From assembly GCA_965662355.1 (NCBI GenBank), contig CBFIHP010000063.1, forward strand, positions 1 through 5,007: DNA of 5,007 nt, in the 5' to 3' direction. The notes below the pieces were generated by a model, which saw only the letters and a program-made list of their open reading frames with translations, made no database searches and was not told the origin of the DNA. This DNA is from GCA-2683825 sp965662355. Its GTDB lineage: Bacteria; Planctomycetota; UBA1135; GCA-002686595. The position numbers were made by a program, and so were the translations under genes. Positions 1-5,007 of the stretch are shown one piece after another. Position 1 is the first letter of the stretch, and each line of letters begins with the position of its first letter.

Positions 1-77
1 CCGGCCGACAATCTCGAGGTACGGTTGAGCATGCAAGCCGTGCTGACGGCTTCACCGGAGCACACCCCCGCAACTCC
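1..77. repeat. Left copy of a perfect 77-bp terminal direct repeat
   Basis: This stretch is identical, base for base, to the last 77 bases of the window; base 78 (g) has no counterpart because the window ends there. An overlap of exactly 77 at both ends matches the k-mer length used by common short-read assemblers, so it most likely marks closure of a 4930-bp circle or a tandem repeat of that unit rather than a biological long terminal repeat. It falls inside a reading frame that runs to the stop at 157-159. Confidence 0.95.
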
Positions 78-159
78 GGTCTTCGAGCGTTTTTCCATCT
101 CCTCCTGGAAAATGCCCTCGACGGCAGCGCAGTTCCGCGGAATCGAGTTCGAGTTCTAG
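1..159 (+). CDS. 3' end of an unidentified reading frame (partial)
   Basis: Frame 1 is open from the first base to TAG at 157-159 and encodes 52 residues ending FRGIEFEF. The 52 codons have about 56, 50 and 77% G+C at positions 1, 2 and 3, the gradient expected of real coding sequence in a GC-rich genome, so I treat it as a gene end rather than chance. The alternating polar/hydrophobic pattern (NLEVRLSMQAVL, VFERFSIS) suggests beta strands of a secreted or surface domain, but I do not recognise a family. On a closed circle the frame continues back to ATG codons at 4913 or 4868, overlapping the start of the minus-strand HEIGH gene in antisense and giving only about 58-73 residues. It therefore looks like a gene that lost its 5' part. 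It ends in GTTC directly before the TAG. Confidence 0.45.
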   Translation, partial: PADNLEVRLSMQAVLTASPEHTPATPVFERFSISSWKMPSTAAQFRGIEFEF

Positions 160-303
160 TGGGCTGAGAGGGCTCCTGGAGGAACGTAGAGCGTTCCGGC
201 ATCTGCGAGTGGGTGGCTCCGGCACGACATCGTTCCGCCAGCCTCGAGGCCGGGGCGAGGACTCCGTGCCAGGTGAGCAGCGGGTGGCCCCGGGGCGCGA
301 GGT
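160..303. other. Non-coding, GC-rich stretch between the partial frame and the propeller frame
   Basis: Frame 1 is closed here by TAG at 187-189 and TGA at 274-276, so the propeller frame cannot extend upstream. Apart from the hairpin at 181-197 and the lower part of the transposase remnant on the minus strand, nothing is recognised: no tRNA, no promoter worth naming and no plausible plus-strand gene. Confidence 0.5.
181..197. other. Perfect 6-bp hairpin (GGAACG / CGTTCC)
   Basis: GGAACG at 181-186 and CGTTCC at 192-197 can pair perfectly around a 5-base loop (TAGAG). It lies 21 bases past the TAG of the upstream reading frame and just beyond the 3' end of the minus-strand transposase remnant. 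There is no following T-run, so an intrinsic terminator is unlikely. IS91-type elements carry a small hairpin at the terminus beyond the transposase 3' end, so a relic of such an end is possible, but a 6-bp stem can also be chance. Confidence 0.35.
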
Positions 304-403
304 GTGCGAAGCCCGGGGCCGGCCAGCGCGTGCATTGCGCCAGGGGGGCCCCCTCGGACCGCGTGGGCACGTGCGCGCGTAGCGGGAAGCCGAGGATCGA
401 GTT
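206..403 (-). pseudogene. Remnant of an IS91-family (HUH) transposase, C-terminal part
   Basis: The minus-strand frame, with codons ending at 269, 266 and so on, reads GFPLRAHV near 391-368 and then RGHPLLTWHGVLAPASRL near 292-239. The second block resembles the C-terminal signature of many IS91-type transposases, which as I recall has a basic/proline run, then a hydrophobic stretch, Y/F-HGV-(L/F)-AP and a basic tail. The first block resembles the GF-(S/D)-LHA segment that lies upstream in those proteins. The segment between them is much shorter than usual, no start codon fits, and the catalytic HUH and tyrosine motifs are absent, so it is a decayed or deleted fragment. G+C by codon position in this frame is roughly 80, 69 and 88%, a coding-like gradient. 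G+C of 241-360 is 96/120, far above the flanks, supporting a separate origin. Recognition is from memory of the motif; a profile search should confirm it. Confidence 0.45.
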
Positions 404-2124
404 TCCCTTGCTCACGACCAGCGCGACAGACACCGTGGGGTGGGGAGGGATCAAAAAGACCCCGTTGGAGCACCTATCCTCAGAGCGATGGGACGCTCAG
501 TGACTTCCAATCCACGACGGTCGCGATCGGCGCCACCACGCTCCTCGCGCACCCGTCGGCGCCTTTCGCCTACGTCGCCAATGGCTTCAACGGCGGCATC
601 ACGGTTTACTCGATCGATGGACCGGTGACGGCGCTCGCCGGCAGTGCTCCCGTTACCGGTGTGGTCGACGACATGACTGCCGCCGACGCGGGCGCCTTCC
701 TTCGCGTTGCCGAAGGAGCGTCTGCTTCGATCCTTAGCTTCCGCATCGACACCTCGGCGACGACCTCGGCCACGCACTTGGTGTCGGCCGGGGCGCCGGT
801 CGCCGTGACGGGTGGCCAAGTCGAACACATCCTCGCGAGTCCCGATGGGCGCCTCGTTTTCGCCTCGACCGCGTTCGTCAAGAAGGTGGTGACCTTCGAC
901 GTGGACCCAACGACGGGCGCGCTTGCGTTCCGGGAAGCGACGTCGGCGGGCGAGTATCCGACCGAACTCGCTGTCAACGCCGGCTCGGACCTCCTCCATG
1001 TGCTCGATGCCGTCTCACGCGAGATCCGGGTCTACCGCATCGGATCCACGAGCCTGTTGTTGTCCGATCGCTCGCGGACTCTGCCATCCCCCGGGAAGAT
1101 GACTCTCCTCCGCGGCTCATCGACCTTCGCGGTCACGGACTTCGTCTTCGTCAGCAACGAAACGACGGGCATGATCGATACGTTCGAGTTCGACCGCGGC
1201 GACAACATACTGACCGCTGGAACGCCCGTCGCGGCGTTCGCTCCGCAGACTCCGGTGTTCAACCAAGTGCACGACGTGGTATACGTCCCCGAACGCGACG
1301 CGGGGGTCTTTTCGGTGTTCACGCTCGATCGCGAGAACGCGACCTTGGTTCCGATGACACCGCCTTCCGTCTTCGGCGGCGAGTTTCCGACCGACATCGT
1401 GATCGGTGCGGCGGGCCGCTTCGCCTATGGCATCGACGGAGACGGGACACTCCTTACCCTCCCGATCGATCCCGACACGGGCGCGCTTTCGGAGGCCGTC
1501 AACGCAATCGAAATCCCGTCCAACGCGGGTCCGCTCGTGGTCGATCCGACCGGCCAATCTCTTTTCGTGCTCGAGCCGGGGACGGCGGAAGTCGGGTCTT
1601 ACGCCATCAACCTGACCAGCGGCTTCCCGACCTTCCGTGCACGCTTCTCAACGCCGGTGGCACCGGTCGACATGGTCATCCTTCCGCAAGGGCGTGAGCT
1701 GTACGTGTTGAGCGGCGGGGTCAGCTCGGTCTCGGCGTTGGCGATCGACAGTTTCGACGGCTCGGTCGCGCTGCACGGCACGGACCACCCTGCGGGCAGC
1801 AATCCCGTGTCGCTCGACATCATGGAGCAAGGCTTCAACCTGTACACAGGCAGCGCGACGGACGCGAGCATCACGATCGGCGATGTCGATTTCCTCACGG
1901 GAGAGGTGAACTCGTTTTCCGCGGGAGTCTCCCCGGTCGCGATTCAGGCCGGCTTCAGTGACTTGCGCGTGGGTGACGGGGACCTGTTCGTCTTCGCGTC
2001 GTTCAGCACTCCGAGCAACGAACTCGTCGTGTTCCGTAGCCAGCCGACGAACTCTCTGCTCAGGGTCGGATCCGCGCCGCTCGCCGCGGGCGTTCATCAC
2101 ATCGGCGTCAACGCAACTCGGTAG
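304..2124 (+). CDS. 5'-truncated beta-propeller (YVTN/lactonase-like repeat) protein
   Basis: The open frame runs from GTG 304 to TAG 2122-2124 (606 residues). From residue 58 (base 475) on it is a chain of about eleven propeller-blade repeats of some 45 residues, each with a pattern like hydrophobic-(x)-HPSAPFAYVAN, then a strand such as GGITVYSID and a turn such as DPTTGAL or DPDTGALSE. This matches the YVTN/lactonase-like propeller superfamily, whose members are mostly secreted or periplasmic and are often only annotated as lactonase-like; no enzymatic activity can be claimed. The first 57 codons lie in the 80% G+C patch, antisense to the transposase remnant, do not resemble propeller sequence, include no signal peptide and follow no clear ribosome site. 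The first good residues (YPQSDGTLS) are already the end of a blade, so the true N-terminus is missing and GTG 304 is probably only nominal. Eleven blades exceed one seven-bladed ring, so the parent may have been a double propeller. The downstream Hcp-like gene starts 6 bases after its stop. Confidence 0.7.
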   Translation: MRSPGPASACIAPGGPPRTAWARARVAGSRGSSFPCSRPARQTPWGGEGSKRPRWSTYPQSDGTLSDFQSTTVAIGATTLLAHPSAPFAYVANGFNGGITVYSIDGPVTALAGSAPVTGVVDDMTAADAGAFLRVAEGASASILSFRIDTSATTSATHLVSAGAPVAVTGGQVEHILASPDGRLVFASTAFVKKVVTFDVDPTTGALAFREATSAGEYPTELAVNAGSDLLHVLDAVSREIRVYRIGSTSLLLSDRSRTLPSPGKMTLLRGSSTFAVTDFVFVSNETTGMIDTFEFDRGDNILTAGTPVAAFAPQTPVFNQVHDVVYVPERDAGVFSVFTLDRENATLVPMTPPSVFGGEFPTDIVIGAAGRFAYGIDGDGTLLTLPIDPDTGALSEAVNAIEIPSNAGPLVVDPTGQSLFVLEPGTAEVGSYAINLTSGFPTFRARFSTPVAPVDMVILPQGRELYVLSGGVSSVSALAIDSFDGSVALHGTDHPAGSNPVSLDIMEQGFNLYTGSATDASITIGDVDFLTGEVNSFSAGVSPVAIQAGFSDLRVGDGDLFVFASFSTPSNELVVFRSQPTNSLLRVGSAPLAAGVHHIGVNATR

Positions 2125-2130
2125 GCGACA

Positions 2131-3351
2131 ATGAAGACACTCCCTCTCGTTTCAGGAATCGCATTGCTCGTGGGGCTTGGGGCCGCAGGTCCTTCCGGTG
2201 GCGCGCAAGAGGTCAAGCAAGCAACGTCGACGAAGGGGGCCGTGGCGCCGATTCGAAGCGGGACCGGCACGCCCGTTTGCATCGACTCGCTGGTCGATCA
2301 ATCGGGCGGAGCGTGCCTCGAGGCCGCCTCGGCCCCGACGTTTGGAAAGCTGTATCCGCTGGGTCCCGAGTTCAACATCGATCCCTTGGGTCGCGTCGGT
2401 GTCGGAACTCTCGCTCCTCAGCGCGCGCTCGATGTCGACGGCATGGTGCGCTCTCGCTTCGGCGGCATCGAATACCCAGACGGAACGATACAGAGCACCG
2501 CGACGTTGACCGGCCCACAGGGTCCTCCCGGACCACTCACGCCACCCGAGCCGACGACGACGATCGGTTCGATCCAATTCGCGGGATTCGGCTGTGCGCC
2601 GACGGGGATGCCGCTGTACTCGTTCACGCACGCCGTCTCGAACCCGGGCGGAGGGAGCTCCCTAGTCTCGCTCTCGTTTGCAAAGGATGTCGACGCGTGC
2701 TCTTTTCTGATCCTCGGAGCGGCGGTGTCGGGAACGGTGTACCCGTCGGCGATCGTGACGGTCGGTACGCTGCGGATCACCCTTCATGACGTCCGGGTCA
2801 CCTCGGTCGAGATGCTGAGCATCGAAAACGAGCATCCGCGCGAGAAGGTCGTTTTGGAAGTCGAGAGCCTCCGATGGGACGAAACGGTCGCGGGCACATC
2901 CGGCGACTGGGATCTGCTCACCAGCACGGGCTCGGGTTCGCCGAGCTTGGCCGGCAGTTCCCTGCGCTTCGTGAATGTCGACACGGGCAGCGTTCCCTCC
3001 GGCGACTATCCGTTCGACTTCGCGACCCAGACGACCAGTCACCCGCTCGGCAGCCCGAGCTTCACATCGAACCTGATCCTCGAGCGCAGCTACGACGACC
3101 TGACCCCGTCGCTCCTTCACGCCTGCGCCGCGGGCGTGATCCTGACCCAAGTCGAGGCCGTTGAGATGCGCTTCTCAACCATCCTTGGGATCGACACCGA
3201 GTATCTGCGCTACGATTTGACCGACGCGCGCGTCACCGAAGTCCGCCTCGAGCGGAAGCCCACCGGCGAGTTCGTGGAGGTGGTCTCATTGGACTTCACC
3301 TCCATGCTGTGGTCCTTCGATCAGGACGGCGTGATCACGAAGGTGCCGTAA
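2131..3351 (+). CDS. Secreted protein with fibre/collagen-like stalk and two Hcp-like domains
   Basis: 406 residues. A Sec signal peptide spans about 1-25 (lysine at 2, hydrophobic core LVSGIALLVGLGAAG, cleavage near GGA). Residues 79-124 carry GRVGVGTLAPQRALDVDG followed by YPDGTIQSTA, a motif met in tail-fibre-like and surface proteins, then three collagen-type triplets GPQGPPGPL (128-136). Two Hcp-like domains follow: about 145-250 (YSFTHAVSNPGG, ITLHDVRVTSVEM, VVLEVESLRWD) and 294-396 (LILERSYDDLTPSLLHAC, YDLTDARVTEVRLE, VEVVSLDFTSMLWSFDQ). The second matches the order of conserved strands in the type VI secretion tube family. Hcp proper is about 160-170 residues, single-domain, cytoplasmic and leaderless, so this is a secreted relative, not a T6SS tube subunit; no other T6SS gene is present. 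The ATG is 6 bases past the propeller stop and AGG lies 5 bases upstream of it, overlapping that stop, which suggests translational coupling. Function unknown; a surface or matrix role is inferred. Confidence 0.8.
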   Translation: MKTLPLVSGIALLVGLGAAGPSGGAQEVKQATSTKGAVAPIRSGTGTPVCIDSLVDQSGGACLEAASAPTFGKLYPLGPEFNIDPLGRVGVGTLAPQRALDVDGMVRSRFGGIEYPDGTIQSTATLTGPQGPPGPLTPPEPTTTIGSIQFAGFGCAPTGMPLYSFTHAVSNPGGGSSLVSLSFAKDVDACSFLILGAAVSGTVYPSAIVTVGTLRITLHDVRVTSVEMLSIENEHPREKVVLEVESLRWDETVAGTSGDWDLLTSTGSGSPSLAGSSLRFVNVDTGSVPSGDYPFDFATQTTSHPLGSPSFTSNLILERSYDDLTPSLLHACAAGVILTQVEAVEMRFSTILGIDTEYLRYDLTDARVTEVRLERKPTGEFVEVVSLDFTSMLWSFDQDGVITKVP

Positions 3352-3355
3352 GGGC

Positions 3356-4336
3356 CTAAGGGATCTTGTGGAAGAGAATCCAGTTGGACCAGACACCGTG
3401 TGCGGTGCCGAGGAAGGCGACTCGGGAACTGAAGGAGCTGCTCTCAAAAAGACCGTCGTTGTTGAGGTCCTGCATGACTCCAAGTCCCGCGACCTCCGCT
3501 TGGGCAGTGTCGAGAGCGACGCCGCCAAGTAGATAGGTACGATCTCCCGCACTATTGAAGTCGCGTGCCCAAATGTTGTCGATCCGAACGAAGTCCGTGG
3601 CTCCGGAGAGATCGTAGACGGGGGTAAACGAGGGGCTCGCCTGGTTGAGCTCGAACTGCACGATGGCCTTTGCGCCGTAGTCGTAGAGAAGCAGGAATCT
3701 CCCCTCAGGGTCCGCACCAACCGCGGTGAAAGGTCCTTCGGCGCCCTCATAGAGCACGGTCTTGGTTGGCGTGAGCCCTGGGCTCACCCAAGAGCCTCCT
3801 CCACCTCCGACCTTTCGAATCTTCCGATTGGACCACTTCCACGCGCCCCCGTTCCCGGTGCGCACGTAGGGGCTAAAGACACCAGCGGGAACTCCCATGG
3901 CAGGAGCGGGTGCATCATAGTCGACAGTGTATCGGTAACCCGGCTGATTGAATCGCCAATGCTCGACGGTCGTAGTTCCATCAGCCTTGATGCCGGCGAC
4001 GAAGAAGTCGTCGCCTCCGTTGCGGCTCCCGCAACCGGTAATCCAATACGAGACGGAGTAATCTCGCTTCTCCGTAAACCAGACCGACCCATCGTTGGCG
4101 CGCTCACTTCGACGGCGAGTCACCGTGTGCAGCGATTGCCCCATTCCCATGAACTGAATGAACAAGGGGGAACTCATGGTGTGTTCCCCGATGCCGAACT
4201 CAGTTTGATCGGCGAGATACGCCGGCAATTGAGAAGGCGCCTGGGCACCTCCCGGCCCAGCCAAGAGGGGCAAGGCTCCTAACGCCAGGGCAAGAGATGA
4301 GAGAGTCTTGTTGCTCATAGCTAGTCGAGTCGTCAT
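3356..4336 (-). CDS. Secreted protein of unknown family
   Basis: 326 residues from ATG 4336-4334 to TAG 3358-3356. This start is chosen because GGGGAG at 4351-4346 sits 9 bases upstream; ATG 4342 is only 3 bases from it and ATG 4318 is 27 bases away. The N-terminus (MTTRLAMSNK, then LSSLALALGALPLLAG, then GGAQA) is a Sec signal peptide cleaved near residue 31-33. The mature part is rich in aromatic residues and glycine, with predicted beta strands (SVWFTEKRDYSVSYWITG, TVEHWRFNQPGYRYTVDY), a five-glycine loop at 177-181, and propeller-like strands such as DPEGRFLLLYDYGAKAIVQF at 209-228. A single calcium-loop-like DLNNDGLFE occurs at 290-298. No catalytic motif is evident and I do not recognise the family. 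It is the second gene of a two-gene unit, 14 bases after the HEIGH protein gene, so the two may be made together. A sampled stretch (3421-3480) is 53% G+C, below the plus-strand genes. Confidence 0.75.
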   Translation of the reverse strand: MTTRLAMSNKTLSSLALALGALPLLAGPGGAQAPSQLPAYLADQTEFGIGEHTMSSPLFIQFMGMGQSLHTVTRRRSERANDGSVWFTEKRDYSVSYWITGCGSRNGGDDFFVAGIKADGTTTVEHWRFNQPGYRYTVDYDAPAPAMGVPAGVFSPYVRTGNGGAWKWSNRKIRKVGGGGGSWVSPGLTPTKTVLYEGAEGPFTAVGADPEGRFLLLYDYGAKAIVQFELNQASPSFTPVYDLSGATDFVRIDNIWARDFNSAGDRTYLLGGVALDTAQAEVAGLGVMQDLNNDGLFESSSFSSRVAFLGTAHGVWSNWILFHKIP

Positions 4337-4345
4337 TTGCATTTG

Positions 4346-4351
4346 CTCCCC
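4346..4351 (-). promoter_or_regulatory. Shine-Dalgarno site GGGGAG
   Basis: On the minus strand GGGGAG ends 9 bases before ATG 4336 and shares its first base with the last base of the upstream gene's TAG. It is the strongest ribosome site in the window and decides the start of the unknown secreted protein. Its overlap with the preceding stop codon favours coupled translation of the two minus-strand genes. Confidence 0.65.
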
Positions 4352-4890
4352 TAACACCCCGGACAAACGCTGAAGTCTCCGCCGGATGTCGCAACAGGGC
4401 ATTCCGGGTTGTTGGCCATCCTCTCGTTCAGCCCGTCGGCCTGCTTCTGGCTGAAATCGCACAGGTCATCAACGTTTCCGCCCTGAAGGATTCGCTCCTC
4501 GATCCTATTGCACGTGTCCTGATGTGATTGAGCGTGGAGACTCATGTGGGCACACGGGCCATTACCGTTTCCCGGAAACCCGGGATCGCTCGGCTCGCCG
4601 TTCGGCGTGTGTCCGATCTCATGCTCGAGGACGATTTCGCCAATATCAATGGCACCGCCGTTCGGTGCAAAATCATCGATCGCATCTTGGTCGATCACGA
4701 TCTCTTTGGTGTCGCCATAGGTATGGCCAATTTGACCATTAGGCAGTGATTCGCCGGGCGCTGTGTTTCGCGAAGTCCACCCGGGCGGGAGCCCCCCTTG
4801 CGGCGGCATCACCGAGGCTGTCCCCTCGGCGACCCAGACACCTGACACCATTGCGAACAGGACAAGCATGAGCGTCACTCGTTTGCTCAT
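4351..4890 (-). CDS. Small secreted HEIGH (zincin-like) cysteine-rich protein
   Basis: 179 residues from ATG 4890-4888 to TAG 4353-4351. A Sec signal peptide covers about 1-25 (MSKR, hydrophobic LMLVLFAMVSGVWV, cleavage near GTAS). Residues 83-94 read IGEIVLEHEIGH, the helix-plus-HExxH zinc signature of gluzincin/metzincin peptidases. The full metzincin form HExxHxxGxxH/D is not met: glycine is one position late (HEIGHTPNGEPSD), and the third ligand could be D102 or one of H115, H119, H123. Six cysteines (113, 127, 144, 164, 176, 179), all after the motif and two in the closing CPGC, suggest three disulfides in an exported protein. It is small for a peptidase and lacks a clear propeptide, so it could be a minimal protease or a zinc-binding non-enzyme. 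No good ribosome site precedes the ATG, which is unlike its downstream partner. A sampled stretch (4621-4680) is 50% G+C. Confidence 0.75.
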   Translation of the reverse strand: MSKRVTLMLVLFAMVSGVWVAEGTASVMPPQGGLPPGWTSRNTAPGESLPNGQIGHTYGDTKEIVIDQDAIDDFAPNGGAIDIGEIVLEHEIGHTPNGEPSDPGFPGNGNGPCAHMSLHAQSHQDTCNRIEERILQGGNVDDLCDFSQKQADGLNERMANNPECPVATSGGDFSVCPGC

Positions 4891-4897
4891 TCGAATC

Positions 4898-4926
4898 AGG
4901 CTAGCCGAGTGGATGATTCACCGCAA
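4898..4926 (-). promoter_or_regulatory. Weak candidate promoter for the minus-strand gene pair
   Basis: On the minus strand TTGCGG (4926-4921), a 17-base spacer and TAGCCT (4903-4898) resemble a sigma70-type -35 and -10, each matching about half of the consensus. Transcription would begin only a few bases before ATG 4890, giving a nearly leaderless message, which would fit the absence of a ribosome site there. The matches are poor enough to be chance in sequence of this length. Confidence 0.2.
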
Positions 4927-4930
4927 CGGT

Positions 4931-5007
4931 CCGGCCGACAATCTCGAGGTACGGTTGAGCATGCAAGCCGTGCTGACGGCTTCACCGGAGCACACCCCCG
5001 CAACTCC
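4931..5007. repeat. Right copy of the 77-bp terminal direct repeat
   Basis: Identical to bases 1-77. If the two copies are one physical sequence, base 4930 joins directly to base 1 and the molecule is 4930 bp around. No inverted repeats, target-site duplications or att-like cores were seen flanking it, which argues against a transposon or integrase boundary and for an assembly overlap. Confidence 0.95.

Noticed and set aside
156..473. Minus-strand 105-codon open frame with an ATG
   Set aside because: It covers the same DNA as the transposase-like frame but in another register, is low-complexity (P, G, A, R) and has no motif; the neighbouring frame holds the HGVLAP block.
304..474. Codons after GTG 304 as the real N-terminus of the propeller protein
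   Set aside because: They lie in the 80% G+C patch antisense to the transposase-like frame, show no signal peptide or propeller repeat and have no clear ribosome site; the frame is open but probably not native coding sequence.
213..503. Plus-strand open frame of 96 codons in the GC-rich patch
   Set aside because: Arginine- and proline-rich composition typical of a shadow frame in very GC-rich DNA, no recognisable motif, and it overlaps the propeller frame and the relic.
2131..3351. Type VI secretion system tube subunit
   Set aside because: The protein has a Sec signal peptide, a stalk and two divergent Hcp-like domains, and there are no sheath, spike, baseplate or ATPase genes nearby.
3356..4462. 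Longer 368-residue form of the unknown secreted protein
   Set aside because: Its extra N-terminus overlaps the HEIGH gene by more than 100 bases and would bury the signal peptide; ATG 4336 has a good ribosome site.
4597..4625. Classical metzincin motif HExxHxxGxxH/D
   Set aside because: The glycine after HEIGH is one residue too far and the expected third ligand position is not H or D, so only the HExxH part is claimed.
4868..5007. Junction-spanning small gene starting at ATG 4868 or 4913 and ending at 159 on a closed circle
   Set aside because: The part before the repeat is antisense to the HEIGH gene start and lacks a ribosome site, so only the 1-159 portion is kept, as a partial gene end.
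1..5007. CRISPR arrays, tRNA or rRNA genes, riboswitches, integron or att sites
   Set aside because: No regularly spaced repeats, cloverleaf-like segments or conserved RNA cores were seen on either strand by eye.

Overview
The window looks like GC-rich DNA from an uncultured Gram-negative bacterium. It carries four genes, three of them with Sec-type signal peptides, and their products resemble the secreted, repeat-rich and poorly characterised proteins common in Planctomycetota, Myxococcota and similar lineages. That placement is an inference from protein style; no marker gene is present.

The most important structural fact is that bases 1-77 and 4931-5007 are identical. A perfect 77-base terminal overlap is what a k=77 de Bruijn assembler leaves on a closed loop. 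The window is therefore best read as either a 4930-bp circular molecule or a tandem 4930-bp unit that was collapsed. No replication initiator, partition, mobilisation or resistance gene is visible, so the circle, if real, is cryptic; an assembly artefact remains possible.

Layout. 1-159: 3' end of an unidentified reading frame with codon-like composition. 160-474: a very GC-rich patch (about 80% in 241-360) with a short perfect hairpin and, on the minus strand, what looks like the decayed C-terminal part of an IS91-type (HUH, rolling-circle) transposase. About 475-2124 (+): a long beta-propeller protein that lacks a convincing N-terminus. 2131-3351 (+): a secreted protein with a tail-fibre/collagen-like N-terminal segment followed by two Hcp-like domains. 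3356-4336 (-): a secreted protein of unknown family. 4351-4890 (-): a small secreted, cysteine-rich protein with a HEIGH zinc-protease signature. 4891-5007 is upstream DNA of the last gene and runs into the terminal repeat.

The plus-strand genes form a tight pair (6 bases apart) and so do the minus-strand genes (14 bases apart). The pairs converge with four bases between stop codons. Sampled stretches are about 67% G+C in the plus-strand pair and 50-53% in the minus-strand pair, so the two halves and the transposase patch seem to have different histories. A shared function is not shown; all four products are plausibly extracytoplasmic. The propeller and Hcp-like proteins could be co-expressed surface components, and the HEIGH protein and its partner another secreted pair.
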